From: Brevibacillus gelatini
Lineage (GTDB): Bacteria; Bacillota; Bacilli; Brevibacillales; Brevibacillaceae
Length of the DNA stretch: 64,000 bases
Reading direction: 5' to 3'
Assembly: GCF_003710935.1 (NCBI RefSeq)
Contig: NZ_RHHS01000015.1
Location: forward strand, 186,001 to 250,000
Below the pieces are notes generated by a model. The model was not told the origin of the DNA, did not search any database, and saw only the letters and a program-made list of their open reading frames with translations. Positions 27,520 to 37,658 of this stretch are shown here, piece after piece. Made by a program: the position numbers and the translations under genes. Each line of letters starts with the position of its first letter. The first letter of the stretch is position 1.

Positions 27520-28416
27520 TTATTTTTTTTCCACCGCATGGCCGCCAAACTCGTTGCGCAGCGCAGCTACGACTTTGCCGTGGAAGGTGTCTTCATCAAG
27601 CGAGCGGTAGCGCATGAGCAGCGACATCGCGATCACCGGAGTAGCTGCTTGCAGATCCAGGGCGGTTTCCAGTGTCCATTTGCCTTCCCCGGACGAGTGC
27701 ATGACGCCGCGAATGCTGTCCAGCTTGGCGTCCTTGCGGAAAGCGCGCTCCGTCAAATCCATCAGCCAGCCGCGAATAACCGAGCCGTTCGCCCACACGC
27801 GCGCCACTTCTGCGAAGTCGTAATCGTACTGGCTTTTTTGCAGCACCTCGAAGCCTTCACCGATTGCCTGCATCATGCCGTACTCGATCCCGTTGTGAAT
27901 CATTTTCAAAAAGTGCCCGCTGCCCGCTTCGCCTGTGTACAGGTAGCCCTTGTCCACATTGATGTCGCGAATCATCGGTTCGATATGAGCGAATGCCTCA
28001 CGATCCCCGCCGATCATCATACATGCCCCGTGGCGAGCGCCTTCCATGCCACCGCTCGTTCCCACGTCGAGGAAGTGAATGCCTTTTGCTTTCAGCCGCT
28101 CGTAGCGCTCAACCGACTGCTTGTAGTGCGAGTTGCCTCCGTCGATCACGATGTCTCCCGGCGAGAGCAAGGCGGAAAGCTGATCGACCAGTTGATCCAC
28201 GATCTCTCCCGCCGGAACCATCAGCCAGATGACGCGCGGCGCTTCCAGCTTCGCCACGGCATCTTCCACGGAAGCGGCCGGAATCGCACCTTCGCGGCCG
28301 AGCTCCTCTGCGCGGCTGCTGTCTACGTCGTAAGCCACTACCTCATGCTGGTGGGAAAGCAGGTTGAGCGTAAGGTTGTAACCCATTTTGCCTAAACCGA
28401 GTATCGCAAGTTTCAT
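27520..28416 (-). CDS. gnd: 6-phosphogluconate dehydrogenase, decarboxylating, short (YqeC-like) type
   Basis: A 298-residue cytosolic enzyme making ribulose 5-phosphate and CO2 from 6-phosphogluconate. NAD-binding motif GLGKMGYN (about 7-14), the substrate motif DGGNSHY (about 92-98), GTSGGMEGARHG and the catalytic HFLKMIHNGIEYGMM (about 165-180). The short form (about 300 rather than 470 residues) resembles B. subtilis YqeC and is often NAD-preferring. It is divergent from the rpiR-gntK-gntP genes and completes gluconate use. Confidence 0.93.
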   Translation of the reverse strand: MKLAILGLGKMGYNLTLNLLSHQHEVVAYDVDSSRAEELGREGAIPAASVEDAVAKLEAPRVIWLMVPAGEIVDQLVDQLSALLSPGDIVIDGGNSHYKQSVERYERLKAKGIHFLDVGTSGGMEGARHGACMMIGGDREAFAHIEPMIRDINVDKGYLYTGEAGSGHFLKMIHNGIEYGMMQAIGEGFEVLQKSQYDYDFAEVARVWANGSVIRGWLMDLTERAFRKDAKLDSIRGVMHSSGEGKWTLETALDLQAATPVIAMSLLMRYRSLDEDTFHGKVVAALRNEFGGHAVEKK

Positions 28417-28495
28417 TCGCGTACGTCACTCCTTTGGGTAATCTCCATTTTCTCGTATTATATGACAAAAATTTTCATCTTTCATCATAAAAAGA

Positions 28496-28507
28496 GAAAA
28501 TTTTTTC
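28496..28507. promoter_or_regulatory. Possible RpiR operator upstream of gnd
   Basis: GAAAATTTTTTC, of the form GAAA-N4-TTTC. The same form occurs in the gntK promoter (29667-29678). The area is AT-rich, so chance is not excluded. On the minus strand TATAAT lies downstream of it as the probable gnd -10. Confidence 0.35.
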
Positions 28508-28642
28508 GAATCTAGGAATCAGGCAGCCATTTTCCTTATACTAACAGAAAGCAAACCTATTCGCTTGCACGATCAAGCTGTCCATAGACGAGCTTTCACG
28601 ACATGGAAAAGCACAGCGCCACTTTTTGGGAGGTAGCAATTC

Positions 28643-29512
28643 ATGGCTGAAACGACACCACATGTTCCGGCAAGCGTGCTTGCGCAGTTGCGCGCAATCT
28701 ACACGCAGTTGAGCGGCAAGGAGCAGCAAATTGCCGACTACATTTTGCAAAATGCCAGCAAAATTGTTCATTTGTCCATTACCGAACTGGCCGACCAGTG
28801 CCAATGTGCGGATGCGACCGTGTTCCGCCTGTGCCGCAGGCTCGGCTTTCGCGGCTACCAGGCGTTTAAAATCGCGCTCGCCAGCGAAGTGACGAACCCG
28901 AAACAAGCGATCTACCAGGAAATCAATCTCGATGACGATGACGTCGGCTCGATTGCCGAAAAAATTTTCACCGCCAATCTGGAAACGTTGCGCGACACCT
29001 TGCAAATCATTAACAGGGATGAGCTGTTGAAAATTGTCGACTGTCTGGAAAAAGCGACCCGCATCGAGTTTTACGGCTCCGGCGGCTCGGCAGCGATTGC
29101 CCAGGACGCCTACCACAAGTTCATGCGGACAGGTATCCCCTGTATCCACCACTCCGACGCCCATTATCAGGTTATGTCCGCCTCGCTGCTTTCAGAGGGC
29201 GCCGTCGCGGTGGGCTTCTCCCACTCCGGCTCCAACAAGGATATACTGGCCGCCCTGCGCGTGGCAAAAGAACGCGGGGCGAAAACGATTGGCATCACAA
29301 GCTACGGCAAGTCTCCGCTCGTCCGGCTGGCCGACATGTGCCTGTACACCACTTCCCGGGAAACCGTTTTTCGCACGGAGGCCCTGTCTTCCCGGCTGGC
29401 CCAGCTCAGTCTGATCGATTTGCTGTACGTGGCGGTGTCATTGCGCCGCCAGGACGACACCATCTCCAACATCCAGCATATTCGCGAGGCTATCTCGCTC
29501 AAACGCCTGTAA
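28643..29512 (+). CDS. RpiR/MurR family regulator of gluconate genes
   Basis: A 289-residue regulator. N-terminal HTH_6 domain (about 1-80, with SITELADQCQCADATVFRLC) and a C-terminal SIS domain (about 125-260, with FYGSGGSAAIAQDAYHKFMR and FSHSGSNKDI) that binds sugar phosphates. ATG follows GGGAGG. A terminator overlaps its stop codon and gntK has its own promoter, so it is separately transcribed. It probably senses 6-phosphogluconate and represses gntK-gntP and gnd; B. subtilis uses an unrelated GntR for this. Confidence 0.88.
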   Translation: MAETTPHVPASVLAQLRAIYTQLSGKEQQIADYILQNASKIVHLSITELADQCQCADATVFRLCRRLGFRGYQAFKIALASEVTNPKQAIYQEINLDDDDVGSIAEKIFTANLETLRDTLQIINRDELLKIVDCLEKATRIEFYGSGGSAAIAQDAYHKFMRTGIPCIHHSDAHYQVMSASLLSEGAVAVGFSHSGSNKDILAALRVAKERGAKTIGITSYGKSPLVRLADMCLYTTSRETVFRTEALSSRLAQLSLIDLLYVAVSLRRQDDTISNIQHIREAISLKRL

Positions 29513-29530
29513 ATCGGGCGTTTTTCTTTT
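29501..29530 (+). terminator. Intrinsic terminator overlapping the rpiR-type gene end
   Basis: AAACGCC (29501-29507) pairs with GGCGTTT (29517-29523), followed by a T-rich run. The stop codon is in the loop. Confidence 0.75.
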
Positions 29531-29657
29531 GCCTGCCCGTGAAAACTGCATGAAAAGATCAGCGTGGTGCTGAACGGGGATACTGCTTTCCACTATTCGG
29601 ATTTTTCGTCAATACTAGGAATAGGCATGAAAATTGAAATAATTTTTTTCTTTTGTC

Positions 29658-29686
29658 TTAACAAATGAAAAAAATTTCGCTATAAT
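29658..29686 (+). promoter_or_regulatory. Promoter of gntK-gntP with possible operator
   Basis: TTAACA (29658-29663), 17-base spacer, TATAAT (29681-29686). The spacer holds GAAAAAAATTTC (29667-29678), a GAAA-N4-TTTC palindrome well placed for repression. Confidence 0.78.
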
Positions 29687-29740
29687 CGCGTTATCACCAC
29701 ACCACTCCGTTGAAAGCGTATACAAAAAGGGTGAACACAA

Positions 29741-31282
29741 ATGAAGCAAACCTACTTTATCGGTCTGGATATTGGCACAACCAGTACGAAGGCGATCGTT
29801 TTCACGCCTTCCGGTGCCGTCAGAGGGACGGGCAATATCGATTACCCCCTGCTCGTCCCGAAAGCCTCCTGGGCGGAGCAAGACCCGGAAACGATTTTCG
29901 CCGCCGTCATTCAGGCACTAAAGCAAGCGATTGTCCAGGCGGGCATCGACAGGCAAGAAATCGGCGGAATCGGCTTCTCGACCGCGATGCACAGCCTGAT
30001 CGCCGTCGATGCACACGGAAATCCGCTGACGAACAGCATCATCTGGGCGGATAACCGAAGTGCGGCACAGGCGGATCGGCTCAAGGAAAACGGCGTCGGC
30101 CACCAGATTTACCTCGCCACAGGCACGCCGATCCATCCGATGTCTCCCCTGCCAAAAATCATGTGGCTGAAAGAGCACATGCCGGAGACGTGCCGGAAGA
30201 CAGCCAAGTACATTTCCATCAAGGAGTACGTGATCTATCGGCTGTTCGGGCAGTATGTCGTCGACTACTCCATCGCTTCTGCTACCGGATTGTTCAACCT
30301 GCGCAAGCTGGACTGGGACGAGCAGGCGCTCGCGGTCGCCGGCATCAGCAGGCAGCACCTGAGCGAGCCTGTGCCGACTACCCATGTCCTGCTGGGAATG
30401 AAGCTGCGCTATGCGGAAGAAATCGGGCTTGACCCCGATACGCCATTTGTCGTCGGGGCCAGTGATGGCGTGCTGGCCAACCTGGGCATCGGGGCGATCG
30501 ACCACGGGCAAGTCGCGATTACAATCGGAACAAGCGGTGCGGTCCGAACCGTCGTTCCCGAACCGATTACCGATCCGAAAGGCCGCACCTTCTGCTACGT
30601 GCTGACAGAAAATCATTGGGTCATCGGCGGCCCGTCCAACAACGGCGGGATTATGCTGCGCTGGTTCCGCGACGAGTTTAGCTGGCCGGAAGTGGAAAAA
30701 GCCAAACAGCTTGGCGTCGATCCGTACGACGTGATGATCCAGGCGGCGGAAAACGTACGCGCTGGCGCAGACGGGCTGCTCTTCCTCCCCTTCCTCTCCG
30801 GAGAACGCGCTCCGTACTGGAATGCGCAGGCACGCGGCTCCTTTTTCGGGATCGGTCTGCATCACAAGCGCGAGCATTTCATCCGCGCCGTGCTCGAAGG
30901 GATTTTGTTCAGCGTCTACAGCATTGGCATCGCGCTTCGCGACCTGGCTGGCGGAGCCAAGGAAATCCGCGCCTCGGGCGGCTTTGCCCGCTCCAAAGAA
31001 TGGCGCCAGATCATGTCGGACATGTTCGGCTACGAGGTGCTCATTCCCGAGAGCCATGAAAGCTCCAGCTTCGGCGCTGCCCTGCTGGCGATGCACGCGC
31101 TCGGCGCTCTCGACGATTTGCACGATGTGAAAAAAATGATTCACATCTCCCACCGGCACGAGCCCGATCTGGAGCGATCCAGCACGTATCTGGAACTGTT
31201 TTACATTTACGAACGCGTCTACTACAACTTGCTGGAGGAATACAAGCTGATCGCCAAGTTCCAAAAGCAACTGAACAACTAG
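29741..31282 (+). CDS. gntK: Gluconate kinase, FGGY family
   Basis: A 513-residue cytosolic kinase making 6-phosphogluconate from gluconate and ATP. FGGY features: N-terminal IGLDIGTTSTKAIVF (about 6-20), GFSTAMHSLI, the FVVGASDGVLANLGIGA segment and the ATP-binding region ITIGTSGAVR and SGGFARSKEW. Start follows AAAGGGTGA. Gluconate is chosen over other FGGY substrates because gntP follows by 28 bases and a 6-phosphogluconate dehydrogenase is nearby. Confidence 0.93.
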   Translation: MKQTYFIGLDIGTTSTKAIVFTPSGAVRGTGNIDYPLLVPKASWAEQDPETIFAAVIQALKQAIVQAGIDRQEIGGIGFSTAMHSLIAVDAHGNPLTNSIIWADNRSAAQADRLKENGVGHQIYLATGTPIHPMSPLPKIMWLKEHMPETCRKTAKYISIKEYVIYRLFGQYVVDYSIASATGLFNLRKLDWDEQALAVAGISRQHLSEPVPTTHVLLGMKLRYAEEIGLDPDTPFVVGASDGVLANLGIGAIDHGQVAITIGTSGAVRTVVPEPITDPKGRTFCYVLTENHWVIGGPSNNGGIMLRWFRDEFSWPEVEKAKQLGVDPYDVMIQAAENVRAGADGLLFLPFLSGERAPYWNAQARGSFFGIGLHHKREHFIRAVLEGILFSVYSIGIALRDLAGGAKEIRASGGFARSKEWRQIMSDMFGYEVLIPESHESSSFGAALLAMHALGALDDLHDVKKMIHISHRHEPDLERSSTYLELFYIYERVYYNLLEEYKLIAKFQKQLNN

Positions 31283-31309
31283 AGAGAGACACTGTAAGGA
31301 GGGTCATCC

Positions 31310-32638
31310 ATGCCGCTACTCATTACACTACTATCCATTATTTTCCTACTCCTTCTTATCACGCGTTTCAAGGTGAATCCGTTTGTCGCCTTGCTGCTCG
31401 CCGCCGGATTTGTCGGAATCGCGTCCGGCATGCCGCTTGACAAGGTTGTCGACTCGATCAAGGACGGGATGGGCGGAACGCTCGGATTTATCGCCATCGT
31501 GCTTGCGCTGGGCACCATGCTCGGAAAAATGATGGCAGAATCAGGCGGAGCAGAACGCATCGCCCGCACCTTGATTAACCGGTTCGGTGAAAAAAATGTG
31601 CACTGGGCCATGATGTTCGTCGCTTTTATCGTAGGAATTCCGGTCTTTTTCCAGGTAGGCTTCGTCCTTTTGATTCCACTCGTCTTCACCATCGCGAGAC
31701 AGACAGGCGTTTCGCTGTTGAAAATCGGGATTCCGCTCGTCGCTGGCTTGTCCATCGTACACGGCATTGTGCCGCCGCACCCTGCGGCGATGGCAGCCGT
31801 TGATTTGTTCCAGGCCGATGTCGGCAAAACGATTTTGCTCTCGATCATCGTCGGGCTTCCAGCCGCCATTATCGCAGGACCGCTTTACGGCAACTGGATC
31901 AGCAAACGGGTCAAAACGAGCATCTCGCCTGAACTCGCTTCCCAACTGGCAGAGCCAAAGGACGAGCGCGAGCTGCCTGGCTTTGGCATTACGGTCTTTA
32001 CCGTTCTCCTGCCCGTTCTGTTGATGCTGATGGCAACGGTTGCGGACGTTACGTTGCCGAAGGAAGACATGCTGCGCCAATGGGCTGACTTCATCGGCAG
32101 CCCGATCACGTCCCTGTTGATCGCCGTTATTATTTCGTTCTGGACACTCGGTTACAATCGCGGCTTTTCCAAGGACGACATTCTCAAGTTCACAAACGAC
32201 TGCCTCGCCCCTACGGCCACCATTCTGCTCGTGATCGGTGCGGGCGGCGCGTTTAACAAGGTGCTTCTCAACAGCGGCGTCGGTGACTACATTGCCGAGC
32301 TGGCCAAGGCATCTGCGATCTCCCCCATTTTCCTGGGCTGGCTGATCGCCGCCTTGATTCGCGTAGCAACCGGCTCCGCAACCGTATCCATGATGACTGC
32401 AGCCGGCATCGTCGGCCCAATCGCCCTGCAAATCCCAGGGACAAGCCCTGAGCTTTTGGTACTGGCAACCGGCTCAGGCTCGCTGATCCTGTCGCACGTC
32501 AACGATTCCGGCTTCTGGCTGATTAAGGAGTACTTCAACATGTCGGTTCAGGATACGCTCAAGACGTGGACCGTGATGGAGACGATTTTGTCAGTCGTCG
32601 CGATCATTCTCATCATGGGGCTTAGTCTGGTGATTTAA
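31310..32638 (+). CDS. gntP: Gluconate permease, GntP family
   Basis: A 442-residue membrane proton symporter with about 12-14 hydrophobic segments. GntP-family stretches include GMGGTLGFIAIVLALGTMLG (about 55-74), HGIVPPHPA (about 150) and SHVNDSGFW (about 397-405). Ribosome binding site AAGGAGGGTC. Last gene of the operon, followed by a strong terminator. Confidence 0.94.
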   Translation: MPLLITLLSIIFLLLLITRFKVNPFVALLLAAGFVGIASGMPLDKVVDSIKDGMGGTLGFIAIVLALGTMLGKMMAESGGAERIARTLINRFGEKNVHWAMMFVAFIVGIPVFFQVGFVLLIPLVFTIARQTGVSLLKIGIPLVAGLSIVHGIVPPHPAAMAAVDLFQADVGKTILLSIIVGLPAAIIAGPLYGNWISKRVKTSISPELASQLAEPKDERELPGFGITVFTVLLPVLLMLMATVADVTLPKEDMLRQWADFIGSPITSLLIAVIISFWTLGYNRGFSKDDILKFTNDCLAPTATILLVIGAGGAFNKVLLNSGVGDYIAELAKASAISPIFLGWLIAALIRVATGSATVSMMTAAGIVGPIALQIPGTSPELLVLATGSGSLILSHVNDSGFWLIKEYFNMSVQDTLKTWTVMETILSVVAIILIMGLSLVI

Positions 32639-32665
32639 TCGGCTTGCACAATTTGCATGCAATTG

Positions 32666-32712
32666 AACAGGACATTCCATCCAGCATATGCGGGAGGAAT
32701 GTCCTGTTTTTT
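32666..32712 (+). terminator. Intrinsic terminator of gntK-gntP
   Basis: Perfect 13-base stem AACAGGACATTCC (32666-32678) with GGAATGTCCTGTT (32696-32708), followed by TTTT. Confidence 0.92.
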
Positions 32713-32875
32713 GGAAAGGGTTGACCTGCTGATCTTCTCCCTGTTGCGGGATGAGTGGATAGAACCATCCGGCAATTGAACCGTTCGTAAAAAGGCTCCT
32801 CTTCCTTTGGTTTTCTGTGGGGAAAAGAGCAGGACTCCGCCATCTGGCTGCGCACGCTGAAAAGCTTTTTCCACG

Positions 32876-32908
32876 AAAAAAACGGCAACCCACTCACGAG
32901 TTGCCGTT
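32876..32908 (-). terminator. Intrinsic terminator of gltB
   Basis: Stem AACGGCAAC (32881-32889) with GTTGCCGTT (32900-32908). The minus strand ends in a run of seven T, 9 bases beyond the stop. Confidence 0.88.
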
Positions 32909-32916
32909 CTGCTTTT

Positions 32917-35900
32917 TTAGTTGCCTACAGATACGCTGAGCTGCTCAGGCGCCTTTTTCTTTGGTGCCTTTTTGTCTGCGCTCTTTTTCTGATTCATCTC
33001 AAACGCGGCCAAAATCGCTTCCTGACGCTTCATGCCGGACTTTTCCAGCTCCTCCATCGTCGAGATGATTTGCTTGTAGTCTTTTGGAATGACTTTGACG
33101 AACTTGGCGATTGTCTGCGGCCACGAAGCGAGCAAGGCTTTCGCCCGAGGACTGCCTGTGTACGCGACGTGGTTTTCCAATAGCCGCTTGACTTCGGCGA
33201 TCTCCCGCTGGTCTTCCAGCTTCTCCAAAAGTACCATTTCCTGGTTGCAGCGGGCGGCAAACGCCTCTTGATCCTCTGCCAGCACATAGGCTGTACCTCC
33301 TGACATCCCGGCCGCAAAGTTTTTACCCACCTGACCGAGGACGACGACACGTCCGCCTGTCATGTACTCGCAGCCGTGATCGCCCACACCTTCGACGACG
33401 GCGGTGACTCCGCTGTTTCGGACGCAGAAGCGCTCACCTGCAAGGCCGTTGATGTACGCTTCGCCGGAGGTCGCGCCGTAGAACGCGACGTTACCGATAA
33501 TCATGTTGCGCTCTGGGGCGAAGGTGCTCTTTTTCGCTGGCGCCACGATGATTTTCCCGCCGGACAGCCCTTTGCCGACGTAATCATTCGCGTCACCCTC
33601 AAGCTGCAACGTAATGCCGCGTGGAACAAACGCGCCAAAGCTTTGCCCTGCCGAACCGTAAAAATCCAGTTGAATCGTGTCTTCGGGCAGGCCGTGAACG
33701 CCGTATCTTCTCGTCACTTCGCTGCCAAGAATCGTTCCGACAACGCGGTTCGTGTTGCTGATCGGCAGTCTCGCCTGAACGTGCTTTTGCTTCTCCAGTG
33801 CCGGCTTGCACAAGGCGAGCAGCGTTTGGCGGTCCAGTGTCTCCTCCAGCTTGTGGTCCTGATTGCGATGATGGTATTTGCCGACCTCTGCGGATACTGC
33901 CGGCTGGTACAAGAGCGCGGACAGATCAAGATGCTTTGCTTTCCAGTGCGCTTTTGCCCGTTCGCTTACGGTCAGCAGCTGGCTTTGGCCGATCATCGCG
34001 TCCAGCGAGCGGAAGCCGAGCTGGGCCATGATCTCGCGCACTTCGCGAGCCACGAGGCGCATGAAGTTGACCGCGTGCTGCGGGTCGCCCTTGAAGCGTT
34101 TGCGCAGCTCCGGATTTTGTGTAGCGACCCCTACCGGGCACGTATCGAGGTGGCAGACACGCGCCATGACGCAACCGATGGAGACGAGCGGTGCGGTGGC
34201 GAAGCCAAATTCTTCTGCGCCGAGCAGCGCGGCAATAACTACGTCGCGTCCGGTCATCAGCTTGCCGTCTGTCTCCAGCACGACGCGGTCGCGCAGTTGG
34301 TTGAGCAAAAGCGTCTGGTGCGTCTCGGCGAGTCCCAGCTCCCACGGCATTCCTGCATGCTTGATGCTCGATTTCGGCGAAGCGCCCGTACCGCCATCGT
34401 GACCGCTGATGACGATGACATCTGCCAGCCCTTTCGCGACGCCTGCCGCAATCGTGCCGACACCTGCCTTGGAGACGAGCTTCACGCTGATGCGCGCCCG
34501 CGGATTGGCATTTTTCAGGTCAAAAATCAGCTGGGCCAAGTCCTCGATGGAGTAAATATCGTGGTGCGGCGGCGGCGAAATCAGGCCAACTCCTGGCGTT
34601 GAACCGCGCACTTCGGCAATCCACGGGTACACTTTGCTGCCTGGCAGCTGTCCGCCTTCTCCCGGCTTTGCCCCTTGCGCCATTTTGATCTGGATTTCCG
34701 AGGCATTGACCAGGTAGTGGCTGGATACACCGAAGCGTCCGGAAGCAACCTGCTTGATCGCGCTGCGGCGCAAATCGCCGTTTTCATCCGGCGTGTAACG
34801 GGCCGGATCTTCACCGCCCTCCCCGCTGTTGCTTTTCGCTCCCAGACGGTTCATGGCAATGGCCAGTGTCTCATGCGCTTCCTTGCTGAGCGAGCCGTAG
34901 GACATCGCGCCCGTTTTGAAGCGGTGGACGATGGAGTCGACCGATTCGACTTCGCTGAGCGGGATCGGCTTGCGGTCCGATTGGAAGTCCAGCAGGTGGC
35001 GCAAGGCGGAAAACGGTTGCTCCCCTGCCATTTCGGCGTAAATTTTGTACTGCTCGTAGCTGCCTTCCCGGCAAGCCTTTTGCAGAGCGTGCACGGTTTT
35101 CGGCTGGAACAGGTGGTACTCGCCGTCGCGGCGGAACTGGAAGTCGCTGCCTGGATCGAGCTTTTCGTCGGCATGCTCTGGTGAGAAAGCTTGCGCGTGG
35201 CGAATCAGCGTCTCCTGCGCGATCACGTCCAGCGAAATGCCGGAAATTTGCGATGGCGTGCGAGTAAAGTAGCGGTCAATGACGTCGGTGTGAATCCCGA
35301 CCGCCTCAAAAATTTGCGCCCCGCGATAGCTTTGGACGGTCGAAATGCCCATTTTGGACATGACCTTGACGACGCCTTCGATTCCGGTTTGCAGGTACGC
35401 TTCGATTGCATCTTCCGCTGTGATGTCCTTGAGCTTGCCGGAGGCGATCAGATCAAGGACGGAGGCAATGGCGACGTAAGGATTGACAGCGTCTGCCCCG
35501 TAGCCGATCAGCATGGCGAACTGGTGGACGTCGCGCGGCTCGCCCGACTCGACGATCAGGCTGGCTTTTGTCCGCGTACCGGAGCGCACCAGATGGTGAT
35601 GCAAACCGCTCGTGGCAAGCAGGGCCGGAATCGCTGCCCGCTTCTCGTTGATGCCGCGATCAGACAGGATCAGAAGCGTATAGCCTGCCGCAATCGCTTC
35701 ATCGGCTGCGGCGAACAACTGCTCCAAAGCCTGTTCCAACGCGCTTTCTCCCCCGTCAGCCGCAAACAGGATCGGCAACGTTTGCGCCCGGAACTCCTGA
35801 TACGGATTGGCACGCAACTGGGCCAGCTCCTTGTTGGAAATCAGCGGATTGGTCAAGCGAATGCGGCGGCAGTGGCTCGCTGCAGGTTCCAGCAGGTTTC

Positions 35901-37536
35901 CTTCCGCGCCAAGCACCGTATGCGTCGAGGTCACGCAAGCCTCCCGCAGCGAATCGATAGGCGGGTTTGTCACCTGGGCGAACGATTGTTTGAAGTAGTT
36001 GTACAAAAGCTGCGGACGGTCCGACAGCACGGCGAGCGGTGTATCGACTCCCATGGAGCCAATCGGGTCTTTTTGCTCCGCGACCATCGGCAAGAGCATC
36101 TTGTCAAGCTCTTCCTGTGTATACCCGAACGCCTTTTGCCGCGCCAGCAGCGCTTTTCCGTCGAGCTCTTCGGCCGCGCCTGCCTGTGGGAGCTGCTCCA
36201 GCGTGTACAGATTATTTTTCACCCACTCGCTGTATGGCTGCTCGCTGGCGATTTTTTGCTTGATCTCTTCATCGGAGACGATTCGGCCTTCCTCCAGGTC
36301 GACCAGCAGCATGCGGCCCGGACTGAGTCGGCCTTTTTGCACAATTTTTTCTTCCGGTACTTCCAAAACGCCTACTTCCGATGAGAAAATGATCGTATCG
36401 TCCGTCGTCACGTAGTAGCGGGCCGGACGCAATCCGTTGCGGTCGAGAATCGCCCCGATCTGTCGACCGTCGGTAAAGGAAATCGCCGTCGGGCCATCCC
36501 ATGGCTCCATCAGGCAGCTGTGGTATTCGTAGAACGCTTTTTTGTTCGCGTCGATTTGCTCATCCTGGTCCCAAGGTTCGGGAATCATCATCATCGCGAC
36601 GTGCGGCAGCGATCTGCCCGCCAGCGAGAAAAATTCCACACAGTTGTCGAGAATGGCCGAGTCGCTGCCTTGCATGTCAATGACAGGAACGACTTTTTGC
36701 AAATCCTCGCCAAACAGCTTGGATGCAAACATTTTTTCGCGCGCCCGCATCCAGTTCACGTTGCCCTGCAAAGTGTTGATCTCGCCGTTGTGAATCAAAT
36801 AGCGGTTCGGATGCGCTCTCTCCCACGTCGGGAATGTATTCGTGCTGAAACGCGAGTGCACGACGGAAAACGTAGAAGTGTAAGAATTATCTTGCAAATC
36901 CAGGTAAAACGCATCCACCTGGCCTGGCGTGAGCAAGCCTTTGTATACGATTGTACGGGACGACATGGAGGCGGCGTAGAAGTCAGAGCCTGCTGCGTGC
37001 TCCATCTGCTTGCGGATGACGTACAGCTTTCGCTCGAAGGCCATCTGGTCCGCTGCTGCTTGTGCGCTCGCTCCGATGAACACCTGACGGATAAAAGGCT
37101 GACTCGCTGCCGCAGTTTTGCCGAGCTTCGTCGCATCGACAGGGACGGTTCTCCAGCCGAGCAGCTTCTGCCCTTCCGCTTCGATAATCGCGGCCAGCTT
37201 CGCCTCGTACTCGTTGCGCAGGCTCTCGTCCATCGGCAGGAACAGCATGCCGACACCGTACTTGCCTGGCGCTGGCAGTTGAATGTTCAGCTCCTTACAG
37301 ACCTTTTTGAAAAAGGTATGCGGGATTTGCGTCAGGATGCCCGCTCCGTCACCCGTCTCCGGGTCGCTGCCTTGCCCGCCGCGATGCTCCAGCTGGCAAA
37401 GAATTTTCAGTCCATTTTTTACCATATCGTGAGATGCTTTTGCTTTCAAATTCGCGATAAAACCGATTCCACAAGCGTCGTGCTCGAACATCGGGTCGTA
37501 TAAACCTTGCTTTGCAGGCATTCCATTTCTCGTCAT
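32917..37536 (-). CDS. gltB: Glutamate synthase large subunit
   Basis: A 1539-residue enzyme that transfers glutamine amide nitrogen to 2-oxoglutarate. ATG at 37536 follows GGGAGTGGAG. A 21-residue propeptide precedes the glutaminase nucleophile Cys22 in [10 protein letters not shown]. The central and FMN-binding domains follow, with the 3Fe-4S cysteine cluster [15 protein letters not shown] and the C-terminal GXGXG beta-helix domain ([17 protein letters not shown]). The gene is divergent from gltC, its probable activator. No small-subunit gene (gltD) follows, unlike the usual operon. Confidence 0.95.
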   Translation of the reverse strand: MTRNGMPAKQGLYDPMFEHDACGIGFIANLKAKASHDMVKNGLKILCQLEHRGGQGSDPETGDGAGILTQIPHTFFKKVCKELNIQLPAPGKYGVGMLFLPMDESLRNEYEAKLAAIIEAEGQKLLGWRTVPVDATKLGKTAAASQPFIRQVFIGASAQAAADQMAFERKLYVIRKQMEHAAGSDFYAASMSSRTIVYKGLLTPGQVDAFYLDLQDNSYTSTFSVVHSRFSTNTFPTWERAHPNRYLIHNGEINTLQGNVNWMRAREKMFASKLFGEDLQKVVPVIDMQGSDSAILDNCVEFFSLAGRSLPHVAMMMIPEPWDQDEQIDANKKAFYEYHSCLMEPWDGPTAISFTDGRQIGAILDRNGLRPARYYVTTDDTIIFSSEVGVLEVPEEKIVQKGRLSPGRMLLVDLEEGRIVSDEEIKQKIASEQPYSEWVKNNLYTLEQLPQAGAAEELDGKALLARQKAFGYTQEELDKMLLPMVAEQKDPIGSMGVDTPLAVLSDRPQLLYNYFKQSFAQVTNPPIDSLREACVTSTHTVLGAEGNLLEPAASHCRRIRLTNPLISNKELAQLRANPYQEFRAQTLPILFAADGGESALEQALEQLFAAADEAIAAGYTLLILSDRGINEKRAAIPALLATSGLHHHLVRSGTRTKASLIVESGEPRDVHQFAMLIGYGADAVNPYVAIASVLDLIASGKLKDITAEDAIEAYLQTGIEGVVKVMSKMGISTVQSYRGAQIFEAVGIHTDVIDRYFTRTPSQISGISLDVIAQETLIRHAQAFSPEHADEKLDPGSDFQFRRDGEYHLFQPKTVHALQKACREGSYEQYKIYAEMAGEQPFSALRHLLDFQSDRKPIPLSEVESVDSIVHRFKTGAMSYGSLSKEAHETLAIAMNRLGAKSNSGEGGEDPARYTPDENGDLRRSAIKQVASGRFGVSSHYLVNASEIQIKMAQGAKPGEGGQLPGSKVYPWIAEVRGSTPGVGLISPPPHHDIYSIEDLAQLIFDLKNANPRARISVKLVSKAGVGTIAAGVAKGLADVIVISGHDGGTGASPKSSIKHAGMPWELGLAETHQTLLLNQLRDRVVLETDGKLMTGRDVVIAALLGAEEFGFATAPLVSIGCVMARVCHLDTCPVGVATQNPELRKRFKGDPQHAVNFMRLVAREVREIMAQLGFRSLDAMIGQSQLLTVSERAKAHWKAKHLDLSALLYQPAVSAEVGKYHHRNQDHKLEETLDRQTLLALCKPALEKQKHVQARLPISNTNRVVGTILGSEVTRRYGVHGLPEDTIQLDFYGSAGQSFGAFVPRGITLQLEGDANDYVGKGLSGGKIIVAPAKKSTFAPERNMIIGNVAFYGATSGEAYINGLAGERFCVRNSGVTAVVEGVGDHGCEYMTGGRVVVLGQVGKNFAAGMSGGTAYVLAEDQEAFAARCNQEMVLLEKLEDQREIAEVKRLLENHVAYTGSPRAKALLASWPQTIAKFVKVIPKDYKQIISTMEELEKSGMKRQEAILAAFEMNQKKSADKKAPKKKAPEQLSVSVGN

Positions 37537-37587
37537 GTATCTCCACTCCCTTGCTCTCTCTGTTAACACAATTTTAGATTGAGTGAA

Positions 37588-37616
37588 ACGATACAAACAA
37601 TATATAATTTACTCAA
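37588..37616 (-). promoter_or_regulatory. Probable gltB promoter
   Basis: Minus strand TTGAGT (37616-37611), 17-base spacer, TATCGT (37593-37588). The imperfect elements fit a promoter that needs activation by GltC. Confidence 0.55.
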
Positions 37617-37621
37617 TATTA

Positions 37622-37636
37622 ATCTCAAAACGAGAT
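37622..37636. promoter_or_regulatory. GltC-type dyad in the gltB-gltC intergenic region
   Basis: ATCTC-AAAAC-GAGAT, a perfect inverted repeat just upstream of the gltB -35 and 22 bases before gltC. The position fits a LysR regulator site serving both genes. Confidence 0.65.
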
Positions 37637-37658
37637 CAATTGGGAATGGAGGGTACTC

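Noticed and set aside
32635..32874. Minus-strand frame of about 79 codons between gntP and gltB
   Set aside because: Begins inside the gltB terminator and runs through the gntP terminator without a ribosome binding site.
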